A stretch of DNA of 64,000 bases from Legionella sp. MW5194 (GCF_016864235.1 NZ_CP045732.1:2728001-2792000); one strand, 5' to 3'. Counted from the first letter of the stretch, positions 17,539 to 26,140 are shown. Numbers and translations: made by a program. Notes: generated by a model not told the origin, from the letters alone.

Positions 17539-17567
17539 ACTTTAAATGGATTTCTTAAGGTATCTCT

Positions 17568-18479
17568 ATGTTTAAAGCCGCTTCAACCACCCCGTTGTCA
17601 ATCAATCTTGATGAATATCCCGGAGGCGTAGCCGCCTGGGGAGCCTTACCGGCTGTCTTTAATAGTCACGATCAGGGCTTCGACCGTGGTGTTCACCTGC
17701 ATGCCCGCCGAACCGATCCCGGCAAAAAACAAATCGATCAATCCTTTGCCGAAGTGGAAGTCTGCTGGCAGGATAAGCGATTGCTCCTGACGGAAGAAAG
17801 TGCGGTCCATTTTACCTTAAGTTCAGTATTTGATTTTCCGATTCTTAGCCTTGATTGCAGTCACTGCGGCCGGGAATTACTGGACACGGGGATGTCGGCA
17901 GTGATTCCATCCTTCGATCACTATTGCAGTTACTGCGGCCAGCTTACCCAGAGTGAGCAACGCTGCGCCGTCAATCCCATTTTGCGGTTTAAGCACCATC
18001 TGGGTGATGGCCTGGTCAAACGTCCGGTGATTATTCCATCGCGTCAAATTATCCTTGATGCCGAGCGGTATCCCGGCGGCTTCCAGATTTGGGGTTCCAA
18101 TCCCTCCATTCTCTGGACAGCAAAACGACAGGAAGAAAGTGCCATCCATGTGCATGCTTATGACAATCAGGGTAAGCGTATAGTCGACAACACCTATGGC
18201 AGCGTGTGGGTGATGGGGCAATTGCTGGACATTGAGATGGTGCGGATTCTGCAGATTCAGCAGGCCCTGCCCTCTTTACAAGGCTATTTGAAAAGCTATC
18301 ATTGCCCTCGGTGCAATCATCCGCATTTCGATCAGTCGCTTTTGGCCGTTATACCGCATCAGCAGCATACCTGTGACCAATGCCATACCGTCTTTAGCAC
18401 CCAAAGAGCCATCAGTAATCCTGCGCTGGCGCTGTTAAAACAACTTGCCTCGGCCACTCAGGAGCTCTGCCATGAATAA
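17568..18479 (+). CDS. Unknown protein made of two tandem copies of a domain plus zinc ribbon
   Basis: I do not recognise this 303-residue protein. It is an internal duplication: LDEYPGGVAAWG with HLHA (residues 14-45) matches LDAERYPGGFQIWG with HVHA (163-196), and each copy is followed by a four-Cys knuckle (C97-x2-C100/C120-x2-C123 and C246-x2-C249/C269-x2-C272) ending in similar NPI/NPA segments. Zinc binding is likely. There is no signal peptide or membrane helix, so it should be cytoplasmic. The start has AAGG about nine bases upstream. It overlaps the next gene by 8 bases (ATGAATAA), so it is translated together with a NUDIX hydrolase and probably shares its pathway, perhaps nucleotide or cofactor metabolism. 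Confidence 0.7.
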   Translation: MFKAASTTPLSINLDEYPGGVAAWGALPAVFNSHDQGFDRGVHLHARRTDPGKKQIDQSFAEVEVCWQDKRLLLTEESAVHFTLSSVFDFPILSLDCSHCGRELLDTGMSAVIPSFDHYCSYCGQLTQSEQRCAVNPILRFKHHLGDGLVKRPVIIPSRQIILDAERYPGGFQIWGSNPSILWTAKRQEESAIHVHAYDNQGKRIVDNTYGSVWVMGQLLDIEMVRILQIQQALPSLQGYLKSYHCPRCNHPHFDQSLLAVIPHQQHTCDQCHTVFSTQRAISNPALALLKQLASATQELCHE

Positions 18480-18894
18480 GGTATTACAACCCACGATAAT
18501 AAAAGCCGGCGCCTTGATTCTCGATGCCAATCACCGCGTCCTTGCTGTCCACAAGCGCGGCAAGCCGCCCCTGGAATTGATTGTCCCCGGGGGGAAAATT
18601 GAAGCAGGAGAGACCGATGAGCAGGCTTTGCGACGCGAATTGCAGGAAGAACTACAGGTTGAACTGCGCTCTGCCACTCCGTTTGGTCATTTTAAAGCCA
18701 AAGCCATTTATGAAGACGCCTTACTGGTGATGCGTGTCTATCGGGTCAGCATTCAGGGCATGCCCTCACCCGGACAGGAAATCGATGAATTGGTCTGGCT
18801 TGATGCCAATTATCCAAGCAGTGGCTATCAGTTTGCTTCTATTTTAGGGAAACAGATTTTACCACGACTTTTCCCTCAAACGGCGAATCTCTGA
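18472..18894 (+). CDS. NUDIX hydrolase
   Basis: The 140-residue protein contains a NUDIX box beginning at GKIEAGE and running through ALRRELQEELQV; the Gly near the end of the consensus (EExGU) is replaced by Gln. The catalytic RE..EE residues are present, so it should hydrolyse a nucleoside diphosphate linked to another group with Mg2+. The start is the ATG at 18472, inside the end of the upstream gene, with GGAG close by; the frame can be read from 18445 but without a start signal. The tight coupling with the duplicated zinc-ribbon protein suggests a shared substrate or a complex. Confidence 0.88.
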   Translation: MNKVLQPTIIKAGALILDANHRVLAVHKRGKPPLELIVPGGKIEAGETDEQALRRELQEELQVELRSATPFGHFKAKAIYEDALLVMRVYRVSIQGMPSPGQEIDELVWLDANYPSSGYQFASILGKQILPRLFPQTANL

Positions 18895-19002
18895 GTTAGC
18901 ATATGACCTGTAATTAAGCCTTGTGGTTTTTTCTCTGAAATGGCTTATGAACAGCAATCGCTTCAGCAATAAAACTTTACTTTAAGTCGAGAAAAATCAA
19001 GG

Positions 19003-19008
19003 TATAAT
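19003..19008 (+). promoter_or_regulatory. Consensus -10 box upstream of the helical hypothetical gene
   Basis: TATAAT (19003-19008) with a weak CTTTAA (18980-18985) 17 bases upstream. It would give a leader of about 95 bases before the ATG at 19111, which contains a short CTGTTTT/AAAACAG stem. The remaining part of the 216-base gap from 18895 shows nothing else I can support. Confidence 0.45.
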
Positions 19009-19110
19009 GGGTTCTTCCATTGTCCTGTTTTGCATGAAAAACAGCAATAACAGGCTGTTAACAGGCCATTCAACCTTGATTCGGCATTCATCTTTAACCA
19101 GCAAATCGGC

Positions 19111-20007
19111 ATGACCTTACCGGAACAAATCAAACACCTCCTTATTCACAATAAATCCCGGGAAACCATTGCACTGATTAATCACCTCAGTCAGCAGGAA
19201 CTTGAAACCCGCGCCCAGGGCAATGACGATTATTTATTTGATTTTGCCGCTCGCCACAGCCGCAATCCCCAGGTACTCCATGCCTTCATTGCCCGCTATG
19301 CCACCCTGGTCGGTAACAGACGTTTAAAGCCATTAACCCTCGATTGCCACCCTTCGTTTTCCAACCACCTTGATGAAGCATTCATTATGGGTAAGCTGCC
19401 CATCCTGCGGCACGGATCATTAACGCAATACAAAAGCCTGATGAATCTGCAAAAAACCATTTATTGCCACCGACTAATGAACGAGATAAAAAAACTGGCG
19501 CTTTATGGCGCCAAACTGCTCCTTGACGTGCTGAAGCCTGCGCAAAAGCAGGTGATTGCAAAGGCCATTATTGAGTATGAAACAATGCTTATCGATTACA
19601 AGGATTTCAACGCCAGACTCCGTGTCCACGAACCCCTGGACAAGGCCACCGACACCTTTAAAAAAGCAGCGGTTATTCAAAAAATGGCGTTTGAATTATT
19701 GAGCCTCACCTTGCAGTTTCTGGGCAACGATCACCGTTCGTTAATCAGCTATCAACTCGCAGCCAAAGACATACTCAATTCCCATCCATCCATTACACGA
19801 ACCTGTCGAGGCCTTGGAAAAATAATAATGGACATTGGCAACACCATTGCCTGTTACACAGGCCTTGGTCTGCTGGTTTCCTTTTCCCAGGGAAAAGTTC
19901 AGGAATTTAAAACGGGCCGCTGGACCTTGTTTGCCGTCAAATCAAAAACCCAGCAGCAACAGGAAATGATCCTTGACCTGCTTGAAAGCGTGCCTCCGCT
20001 CCCATGA
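19111..20007 (+). CDS. Alpha-helical hypothetical protein, possible effector
   Basis: I do not recognise this 298-residue protein. It is predicted to be nearly all helical and polar, with a hydrophobic stretch near residues 225-262 (DIGNTIACYTGLGLLVSF) that may be one buried or membrane helix, and a basic C-terminal part (VKSKTQQQQEM). There is no signal peptide. The start codon at 19111 has no good ribosome binding site, so the true start could differ by some codons. It lies 81 bases upstream of the SNARE-like gene on the same strand but that gene has its own promoter-like sequence. Being a Legionella-type orphan next to a likely effector makes it an effector candidate by association only. 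Confidence 0.6.
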   Translation: MTLPEQIKHLLIHNKSRETIALINHLSQQELETRAQGNDDYLFDFAARHSRNPQVLHAFIARYATLVGNRRLKPLTLDCHPSFSNHLDEAFIMGKLPILRHGSLTQYKSLMNLQKTIYCHRLMNEIKKLALYGAKLLLDVLKPAQKQVIAKAIIEYETMLIDYKDFNARLRVHEPLDKATDTFKKAAVIQKMAFELLSLTLQFLGNDHRSLISYQLAAKDILNSHPSITRTCRGLGKIIMDIGNTIACYTGLGLLVSFSQGKVQEFKTGRWTLFAVKSKTQQQQEMILDLLESVPPLP

Positions 20008-20031
20008 ACATTGGTTTTTAAGATAAACATT

Positions 20032-20059
20032 TTGTCAATTTATTTGCTTTTATGATAAT
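20032..20059 (+). promoter_or_regulatory. Candidate promoter of the SNARE-like gene
   Basis: TTGTCA (20032-20037) and GATAAT (20054-20059) are 16 bases apart, and the stretch around them is A+T-rich. The ATG at 20089 follows with a strong GGGAGA nine bases upstream. This would give the SNARE-like gene and the genes behind it their own transcript. Confidence 0.45.
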
Positions 20060-20088
20060 TTAGAAAAAAACTCAGGGAGAGCCCAGAA

Positions 20089-20631
20089 ATGAAATGCTAT
20101 GCAATCATCACTCGTTTTGAAGGTGAAAAAGCCACGCTCCACATTCCAACGAACCGGATCATGCTTTCCCTGATGGCAACCCAGATCAAAAAACAGGTGG
20201 CGAAGCTTGAGGAAATAGGCGAAGCCTTAGAGCCGGGGAAATATTACTCCCACACCTTGGGCGAGATGAAAATCTACGGATTTAAGCTGGGTGAGAATTA
20301 TTGGGCCATCGCCTGCGACAGTGAAATCACTCTGGAACAACAACGCACCCTGACCATTAATTTGCTCTTCCATAAATGCGCCCTTCAGGATGTTGCCCAG
20401 GATCCCGATCAATTCATCGACAAAGCGCACGATCCCAAAATTAAAAAAGTCCAGAAAGAACTGGATGAAACCCGCACCGTCTTGCTGGAAGCATTCCAAA
20501 AAATGGAACTCCGCGGGGAAAAATTAAGTGATTTAGTGGATAAAACAGAGGGGTTGAGTCAGTTATCGTTCGCCTTTAAGGAAGAAAGTGAACGCTTAAA
20601 CCGCTGCTGGCCATCCTGCACGCTCATTTAG
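20089..20631 (+). CDS. Eukaryotic-like longin R-SNARE (Ykt6-like) with C-terminal CaaX box
   Basis: The 180-residue protein has the layout of the eukaryotic R-SNARE Ykt6. Residues 1-about 110 resemble a longin domain ([14 protein letters not shown] start, [17 protein letters not shown] strands). Residues about 117-172 match the v-SNARE coiled coil: [33 protein letters not shown], with Arg142 in the position of the ionic zero layer. The end is [10 protein letters not shown]: Cys177-Thr-Leu-Ile is a CaaX prenylation box, and Cys173 could be palmitoylated, as the paired Cys of Ykt6 are. Bacteria have no SNARE fusion machinery, so this should act inside a host cell on vesicle traffic. LseA of L. 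pneumophila is a precedent for a prenylated SNARE-like effector. It lies 11 bases upstream of rdgB. Confidence 0.85.
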   Translation: MKCYAIITRFEGEKATLHIPTNRIMLSLMATQIKKQVAKLEEIGEALEPGKYYSHTLGEMKIYGFKLGENYWAIACDSEITLEQQRTLTINLLFHKCALQDVAQDPDQFIDKAHDPKIKKVQKELDETRTVLLEAFQKMELRGEKLSDLVDKTEGLSQLSFAFKEESERLNRCWPSCTLI

Positions 20632-20642
20632 GGCCATGCCTC

Positions 20643-21230
20643 ATGAAAGAAATCATCTTAGCCACCAGCAACCCAGGCAAAATTGCGGAATTATCAGCCA
20701 TTCTTGCCCCAACGATCTGTATTCCCCAATCCTCATTAGCCATCAGTGATGCGGACGAAACCGGACAAAGTTTTGTTGAAAACGCCCTGATCAAAGCCCG
20801 CCATGCCAGCCGCGAAAGCGGAAAACCAGCGCTGGCGGATGATTCAGGCCTTGTCGTTCCGGCTCTCGACGGCCAGCCTGGTATTTATTCCTCACGCTTC
20901 GCTGGACCTTCGGCAACGGACAAAGACAACATTGACCTGCTGCTGCACCGGTTAAAAGACGTTGCCGAGGCTGAACGGCAGGCTTTTTTTTACTGTGCCA
21001 TCGTGATGGTGCGCCATGCCGACGATCCCATGCCCCTCATTGCCTGCGGTCAACTTAAAGGGCAAATCAGCCGCACCGTAAGCGGTAACGAGGGATTTGG
21101 TTATGATCCGGTGTTTTATTTGCCTGAACGGCAATGCACAATGGCACAATTGCCTGCTAAAATTAAAAACACCATCAGTCATCGCGCCGAGGCGCTGCAA
21201 CGGCTGCAACAACAACTTAACCTGTCATGA
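20643..21230 (+). CDS. rdgB: RdgB/HAM1 non-canonical purine NTP pyrophosphatase
   Basis: The 195-residue protein has the HAM1 signatures: [10 protein letters not shown] at the N-terminus, [24 protein letters not shown] in the first third, and FGYDPVF with SHRAEAL near the end. It removes pyrophosphate from ITP, dITP and XTP to keep them out of nucleic acids. It is the second gene of a run starting with the SNARE-like gene (11 bases apart) and overlaps the next gene by ATGA. The SNARE gene placed directly before this housekeeping gene is unusual. Confidence 0.96.
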   Translation: MKEIILATSNPGKIAELSAILAPTICIPQSSLAISDADETGQSFVENALIKARHASRESGKPALADDSGLVVPALDGQPGIYSSRFAGPSATDKDNIDLLLHRLKDVAEAERQAFFYCAIVMVRHADDPMPLIACGQLKGQISRTVSGNEGFGYDPVFYLPERQCTMAQLPAKIKNTISHRAEALQRLQQQLNLS

Positions 21231-21667
21231 TTACAACAAGCATTCAACCCTTTAAAGCATTAGCCACTGAGGAAATTTACGACATTCTCGCCCTGCGTAA
21301 TCAGGTATTCATCGTTGAGCAGCAGTGTGTTTACCTTGATGCCGATTATCAGGATCAAACCGCCCTGCATATGCAGCTGCGGGATAATAAAACCTTAGCC
21401 GGTTATGCCCGTCTGCTCCGCTACGATAAAAACACCATGAGCTTTGGCCGGGTGATTGTGGCGCCTGCTTACCGTGGTCAGGGCCTTGCCAGGCATATGA
21501 TGACCTTGATTTTAAACCACTTGCAGGAACACTATCCTGGCCATGACATTGCCATCACCGCCCAGCATTATCTGCAGCCCTTTTATGAGCAGTATGGTTT
21601 TGTCGCCAGGGACATCCCCTTTGATCTGGATGGCATCCTGCACGTTTTCATGGTCAAAACCCCATGA
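21227..21667 (+). CDS. elaA: ElaA-type GNAT acetyltransferase
   Basis: The 146-residue protein fits the ElaA family: [17 protein letters not shown] near the N-terminus, [19 protein letters not shown] as the acetyl-CoA binding loop (R/QxxGxG/A), and FYEQYGF in the last helix. It should acetylate a small molecule or protein with acetyl-CoA; the natural substrate is unknown. It overlaps rdgB and the next gene by 4 bases each (ATGA), so all three are translationally coupled. Confidence 0.92.
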   Translation: MITTSIQPFKALATEEIYDILALRNQVFIVEQQCVYLDADYQDQTALHMQLRDNKTLAGYARLLRYDKNTMSFGRVIVAPAYRGQGLARHMMTLILNHLQEHYPGHDIAITAQHYLQPFYEQYGFVARDIPFDLDGILHVFMVKTP

Positions 21668-23358
21668 CCGCCATTGACGAATTATTTGCCGAAGCGCAAC
21701 GGCTACAGGATCAAGAAAAGCTGCCGCAAGCCATGACGCTTTACGAGCAAATCCTGACGCAGAATCCAAATCATGAACCCAGTCTATGCAGTCTGGCTTT
21801 CGTTTGCATACAGCTTGGCGACAACAACACCGCCATTCACTACCTGCAGCGGGCATTGGCTCTGGACGACGATGATCCAGGCCTGCACAACAATCTGGCC
21901 AATGCCTACCGTAAAAACCATCAACTGGATTTAGCCATTCATCATTATCAGCAGGCTATCGCGCTAAAACCGGACTATGCTCAGGCTTACAGTAACCTCG
22001 CTGCGGTATTTGCCATGAACAATGATTACCGAAACGCGCTGCAATACTACCGCCGTGCGATTCATGCCCAACCGGATTTCACCGCGGCACATTATAATCT
22101 CGGCCTGTTTCTTCTCAAAAATAATCAATTGGATGCTGCTCGCATTCAATTCAATAACGTACTGGCCTTAAACCCTGACCATCTCGAAGCGCACTTTTAC
22201 CTCGGCGTGTTGAGCCTTGAAGCCAATCAACTGAATGAGGCCGAAAAGGCGTTTCAGCATGTGGTCATGCACGACAATACTCACGTACAGGCTTTAACCA
22301 ACCTGGGGGTCATTGCCTTAAAACGGGATCGCGGTCAATTGGCGGTTGATTTTTTTACCAAAGCCCTGACGCTGGACAACAATCACCTGGATGCGCGCAA
22401 TAATCTAGCCGCGACGTTCATGCACCATGACCGGTTTGAAAACGCATTGATGCATTATGACGTCCTGCTGAAGCAAATGCCTGATCACATTGAATACCTG
22501 TACAATTCCGGTGTGGCGCAGATGGCATTGGGGCACTTGAATGAGGCCATTCATCACTTCGAACACCTGCTATCACTTGAGCCTCAGCACTTTGCCGCAC
22601 TGAATAACCTGGCGGCTGTGTTTATTCGCCTCGAGGACAAGCCCAAAGCGATTGAACTCCTCCGTCGCGCACTGGCTGCCAATCCAGAGGATGCAGCCAG
22701 CCGGCACATGCTGAGCGCCCTGCAGGGAGACACAGCCACCGCCGGTACCTGTACCCCTTATGCAGCCAATCTTTTTAATAACTACGCGCTGTATTATGAC
22801 AAGCACATGCGCGAGCAATTAAAATACACCCTCCCCCTGCACATCGAATCCCTGTGCCGGGAATACGATCTTGATCATTTCACCAACGCGCTGGATTTAG
22901 GCTGTGGTACTGGCCTCACCGGCGAAATCGTGCGACCTCTCGCCCGGCGCCTGACCGGCGTTGATATCGCGGCCAAAATGGTCGCCATTGCTCGAGAAAA
23001 AGGGATTTATGATGAACTCATCGACTCAGACATCCGCGTTTTTCTAAGCGGCACCAGTCAACACTACGACCTGATAACCGCGGCGGATGTCCTTCCCTAT
23101 TTCGGCGATCTGACATCCCTTTTTACCGCGGTGCGCGAGCATTTAATGCCAGCAGGGTACTTTATTTTCAGTATCGAAATCAGCGACAGCCTTCCCTGGC
23201 AATTGCAGGAAAGCGCCCGTTTCTGTCATCATGCGGATTACATTGAAAGCCTTTGCCGGGAACTGGCGCTTAAATGCATGGGTAGCCAACGCGTCATCGC
23301 TCGCCAACAGAACAATGCCGGTTTGCCTGTGTTATTATTTCTGACTCAGGCCGATTAA
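21664..23358 (+). CDS. TPR-repeat protein with C-terminal SAM-dependent methyltransferase domain
   Basis: The 564-residue protein has about ten tetratricopeptide repeats (residues 1-350; repeated A.YxxAL.L.P units) followed by a class I methyltransferase domain (about 365-560) with motif I LDLGCGTGLTGE, and DLITAADVLPYF as motif IV. TPR-methyltransferase fusions methylate proteins or small molecules bound through the repeat. It begins at an ATGA overlap with elaA and ends 24 bases before the ATP-grasp gene, so it may belong with the downstream enzyme set. Cytoplasmic. Confidence 0.88.
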   Translation: MTAIDELFAEAQRLQDQEKLPQAMTLYEQILTQNPNHEPSLCSLAFVCIQLGDNNTAIHYLQRALALDDDDPGLHNNLANAYRKNHQLDLAIHHYQQAIALKPDYAQAYSNLAAVFAMNNDYRNALQYYRRAIHAQPDFTAAHYNLGLFLLKNNQLDAARIQFNNVLALNPDHLEAHFYLGVLSLEANQLNEAEKAFQHVVMHDNTHVQALTNLGVIALKRDRGQLAVDFFTKALTLDNNHLDARNNLAATFMHHDRFENALMHYDVLLKQMPDHIEYLYNSGVAQMALGHLNEAIHHFEHLLSLEPQHFAALNNLAAVFIRLEDKPKAIELLRRALAANPEDAASRHMLSALQGDTATAGTCTPYAANLFNNYALYYDKHMREQLKYTLPLHIESLCREYDLDHFTNALDLGCGTGLTGEIVRPLARRLTGVDIAAKMVAIAREKGIYDELIDSDIRVFLSGTSQHYDLITAADVLPYFGDLTSLFTAVREHLMPAGYFIFSIEISDSLPWQLQESARFCHHADYIESLCRELALKCMGSQRVIARQQNNAGLPVLLFLTQAD

Positions 23359-23382
23359 GCTTACATTCAGGGAGCTTCTGTT

Positions 23383-24477
23383 TTGCACGCATCCGTCGAT
23401 TTAAATTACAATAAAAACACGCTGGCTTATTATCAATCCGCCAAAGAATTGCTGCTTCCTGCCGAACTGGTCGAAGACATCGAGGGCGTGGCCATTCAGT
23501 TAGGCAAAAGAACCTATTATTTTCGCGGCGGAGAAACCCCATTTAACAGCAGCTGCAGTGCCAACATTGCCAGCAATAAGTATTGTGCCAATAAAATTCT
23601 TGAACGGGCCGGCATCCCGGTTCCCAAAGCCACGGCTATTCATGTCGACGATTTTTATAATGGCTTTCTTGAACAGGTCATTGCCGATTTAAAATTCCCT
23701 TTGGTGGTTAAACCCTCGAAAGAAGGCCGTCTTGGACGGGACGTGGTGTGCAATATCCAGAACATTGAACAATTAAAATCCTTTATGGGCGATATTTTTC
23801 CAGCCTATGAATTTTTAAGCATTGAAGAATTTCATGGTAATTTAAATTCCTACCGTGTGTTGATGTTCAGGCAACGCATACTGGGGGTGGTACGCCGCTA
23901 TGCCGCCCATGTCATCGGTGACGGCGAGCACACCATCAGGGAATTGGTTGAACTCGCCAATGCCGAGCGCGCGCGCGTAAGCGACACCTTAAAACCTATC
24001 CAGATTGACGGTGAATGCCTGATAAGGCTCAAGGAACTGGGCCTTACCATCAATGACATCCCACAACGCAACGAGCGTGTGGATTTATGTTACACCTGCA
24101 ATGCCACCCGCGGCGGCACGTATGAAACCATTAAAACCCGCGTGTGCCGGGAAAACCGCCGTTTATTAAAAAAAGCGGCGGCCACCTTAAACCTGGCTGT
24201 CGTTGGACTTGACATTGAATGCGTGGATTTAACCATTCCCATTGAGGGGTCTGGCGGCGTCATTATTGAAGCCAATCCTGCGCCCAGTGTTCGTATTCAT
24301 GAGACACCGCAAAAGGGCAAAGCCCGTCAGGTCACCAAAATCATTACCCGATCCTTGATCTACCGTCACCCCTTTTCTTACCTGCATGTGCTATATAAAC
24401 ATAATCGAACAGCGTTTTATGTAAGAAGTTTAATATTACTCCCCATTTTGTATTTTCTTTATCGGCAACTGATTTAA
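23383..24477 (+). CDS. ATP-grasp ligase (cyanophycin synthetase/RimK-like) with C-terminal membrane helix
   Basis: The 364-residue protein is an ATP-grasp enzyme related to the ligase domain of cyanophycin synthetase: IFRGGE-like YYFRGGETPFNSS, SNKYCANKILERAGIPVPKA (hinge), LVVKPSKEGRLGRDV (nucleotide clamp), NATRGGTYE and, near the end, VVGLDIECVDL with IIEANPAPSVR for metal binding. It would use ATP to join a carboxylate to an amine. Residues about 342-360 form a hydrophobic segment, so the enzyme may sit at the membrane. Translation starts at TTG (23383), with GGGAG upstream. It leads the five-gene enzyme group. Confidence 0.82.
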   Translation: MHASVDLNYNKNTLAYYQSAKELLLPAELVEDIEGVAIQLGKRTYYFRGGETPFNSSCSANIASNKYCANKILERAGIPVPKATAIHVDDFYNGFLEQVIADLKFPLVVKPSKEGRLGRDVVCNIQNIEQLKSFMGDIFPAYEFLSIEEFHGNLNSYRVLMFRQRILGVVRRYAAHVIGDGEHTIRELVELANAERARVSDTLKPIQIDGECLIRLKELGLTINDIPQRNERVDLCYTCNATRGGTYETIKTRVCRENRRLLKKAAATLNLAVVGLDIECVDLTIPIEGSGGVIIEANPAPSVRIHETPQKGKARQVTKIITRSLIYRHPFSYLHVLYKHNRTAFYVRSLILLPILYFLYRQLI

Positions 24478-24503
24478 CTTGGTGGGGAGCAGGATGGCAT
24501 ATC

Positions 24504-25388
24504 ATGATGAACCAATTAAAACTTTTAGACGTCTCGTTACGGGACGGGGGACACAGAACCAATTTTCATTTTTCTTCAGATGATTTAAAAGCCATCCTGA
24601 CTCCTCTGGATCATTCCGGCATTGAATACATCGAGGTGGGTTATCGCAATGGGTCGCTGCATCCGATTCCCGACATTGGCGAGGCCGGATTATGCCCAAA
24701 ATCTTACCTTCAGTTATGCCGCAACTGCATTCAACATGCCGACATGGCGGTCATGGTTCACCCCGAGAATGTCGCCCGCGATGATTTCATCGAAATGAAA
24801 GCCTTGGGCGTTAAACTGATTCGGATCTGCGTTATTCGGGGTGGCATCAAAGCGGCCTGTAAAACGCTGGATCTGATCAGGGAAATCGGACTTCGCGTCT
24901 CGGTTAATTTTATTCATACCTCGCAATACAGTGAGAGCGACCTGGATGAGGTCGTGGCTGAAGCGGCAACCCGCCATCCCGACATGATTTATTTCGCAGA
25001 CTCCAACGGCAGCCTGATGCCTTCCCGGGTCAGTCGAATTTATGAACGATATATCCCGCGTTACCCTGTCGCTTTTGGCTATCATGCCCATGACAATCTC
25101 GGCCTGGCGCAGGCAAATACCTTGGCCGCCATCGATGCCGGCGTTGAATACGTGGATGCTTCGCTTGCCGGTATGGGGAAAGGCATAGGTAATCTCAAAA
25201 CCGAATTTTTTGCTGCTTACCTTCACGCCAACCACATTAAAAAATACAACCTCGATGATCTGCTCACTGCGGCCAATTATACCCGGCGGGCCTTACACAT
25301 TGGTCAGGAAGCCATTGAAATGGATGAATTTATTCGCGGAATTTCCGATCTTTCTACCGCACAGGTCAAGCAACATTCCGTTAAGTAA
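24504..25388 (+). CDS. DRE-TIM metallolyase (aldolase catalytic domain, HMGL-like)
   Basis: The 294-residue protein has the DRE-TIM barrel signature LLDVSLRDGGH at the N-terminus and the metal-binding YHAHDNLGLA near residue 195, plus SLAGMGKGIGN. The LRDGGH form is closer to 4-hydroxy-2-oxovalerate aldolases than to isopropylmalate synthases (LRDGEQ). It should make or break a C-C bond next to an oxo acid with a divalent metal. It has GGTGGGG upstream of its ATG and follows the ATP-grasp gene by 26 bases. The presumed partner is the dehydrogenase-aldolase fusion downstream. Confidence 0.82.
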   Translation: MMNQLKLLDVSLRDGGHRTNFHFSSDDLKAILTPLDHSGIEYIEVGYRNGSLHPIPDIGEAGLCPKSYLQLCRNCIQHADMAVMVHPENVARDDFIEMKALGVKLIRICVIRGGIKAACKTLDLIREIGLRVSVNFIHTSQYSESDLDEVVAEAATRHPDMIYFADSNGSLMPSRVSRIYERYIPRYPVAFGYHAHDNLGLAQANTLAAIDAGVEYVDASLAGMGKGIGNLKTEFFAAYLHANHIKKYNLDDLLTAANYTRRALHIGQEAIEMDEFIRGISDLSTAQVKQHSVK

Positions 25389-25435
25389 GCTTATCTTATA
25401 TACTGCGCGACAACGCATTTAATCGGGGTGGACCC

Positions 25436-26140
25436 ATGACTAAAAAACGCCTTTTCATTCTGGCACCCGTCATGCCGCAATCCGCCGATATCACCGGCAT
25501 GGCGGAATCGCTCTCCTTTTTGTCGCCCTATTACCAGCTGGACTGGTGTGATCCTTTGGCCGAAATTGACATCACCCTGCCCAATGACACCTATTATCAC
25601 CATTGGCAGGAAAAACTGCCTGGCCTGCTGCCGCACTATGCGGGTTTTATCGGTTTTTCATTTGGCGGGGTTATTCTGCAGCAATGCCTCCCTCTGCTGC
25701 TCAAAAAAAAGCTCATACTCTTCTCCACGCCCACATTTGCCGATACCACGCTGACTGAAAAGTTGTCCCGGGTTATTCATTTGTGCCAGCAGCACCAGCT
25801 TGTGGCGGCGCTTGAAAGTTTGTACCGTGAGGTTTATTTCCCCAATCCGTTGCCAGTGACTAAAAGGGACATCGGGGACACAGCACAGGCAGAACATCGC
25901 CTGATAACGGGTTTAACCAAAGTACTGACCACAGATTCAACTAAACTAATAACAACGAGCAAGGCAAATTACCTGCATTTCATTGGTGAACAATCGCATT
26001 TGGTCAACCACCGGAATGTGTTGGCTCCTCCCCACGGGCAATTGCTTATTGTTCCGGGTGCAAGCATGCGAGTGTTGCAGGATAATCTTCCTTTTTGCAA
26101 AAAAATAATCCTGGAGAAACTGGATTATGACGCTAAATGA
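25436..26140 (+). CDS. Alpha/beta hydrolase-fold protein
   Basis: The 234-residue protein is a short alpha/beta hydrolase. The nucleophile elbow is GFSFGG (Ser near residue 75). The catalytic His expected near the C-terminus is not obvious in LIVPGASMRVLQDN, so the enzyme may be unusual or inactive. It ends 14 bases inside the next gene, showing tight operon structure. Possible roles are thioesterase, esterase or release enzyme in the local pathway; not assigned to a substrate. Confidence 0.72.
   Translation: MTKKRLFILAPVMPQSADITGMAESLSFLSPYYQLDWCDPLAEIDITLPNDTYYHHWQEKLPGLLPHYAGFIGFSFGGVILQQCLPLLLKKKLILFSTPTFADTTLTEKLSRVIHLCQQHQLVAALESLYREVYFPNPLPVTKRDIGDTAQAEHRLITGLTKVLTTDSTKLITTSKANYLHFIGEQSHLVNHRNVLAPPHGQLLIVPGASMRVLQDNLPFCKKIILEKLDYDAK

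Noticed and set aside
24714-25235. 173-codon minus-strand open frame
   Set aside because: Shadow of the DRE-TIM aldolase gene on the other strand, without a start signal or recognisable product.
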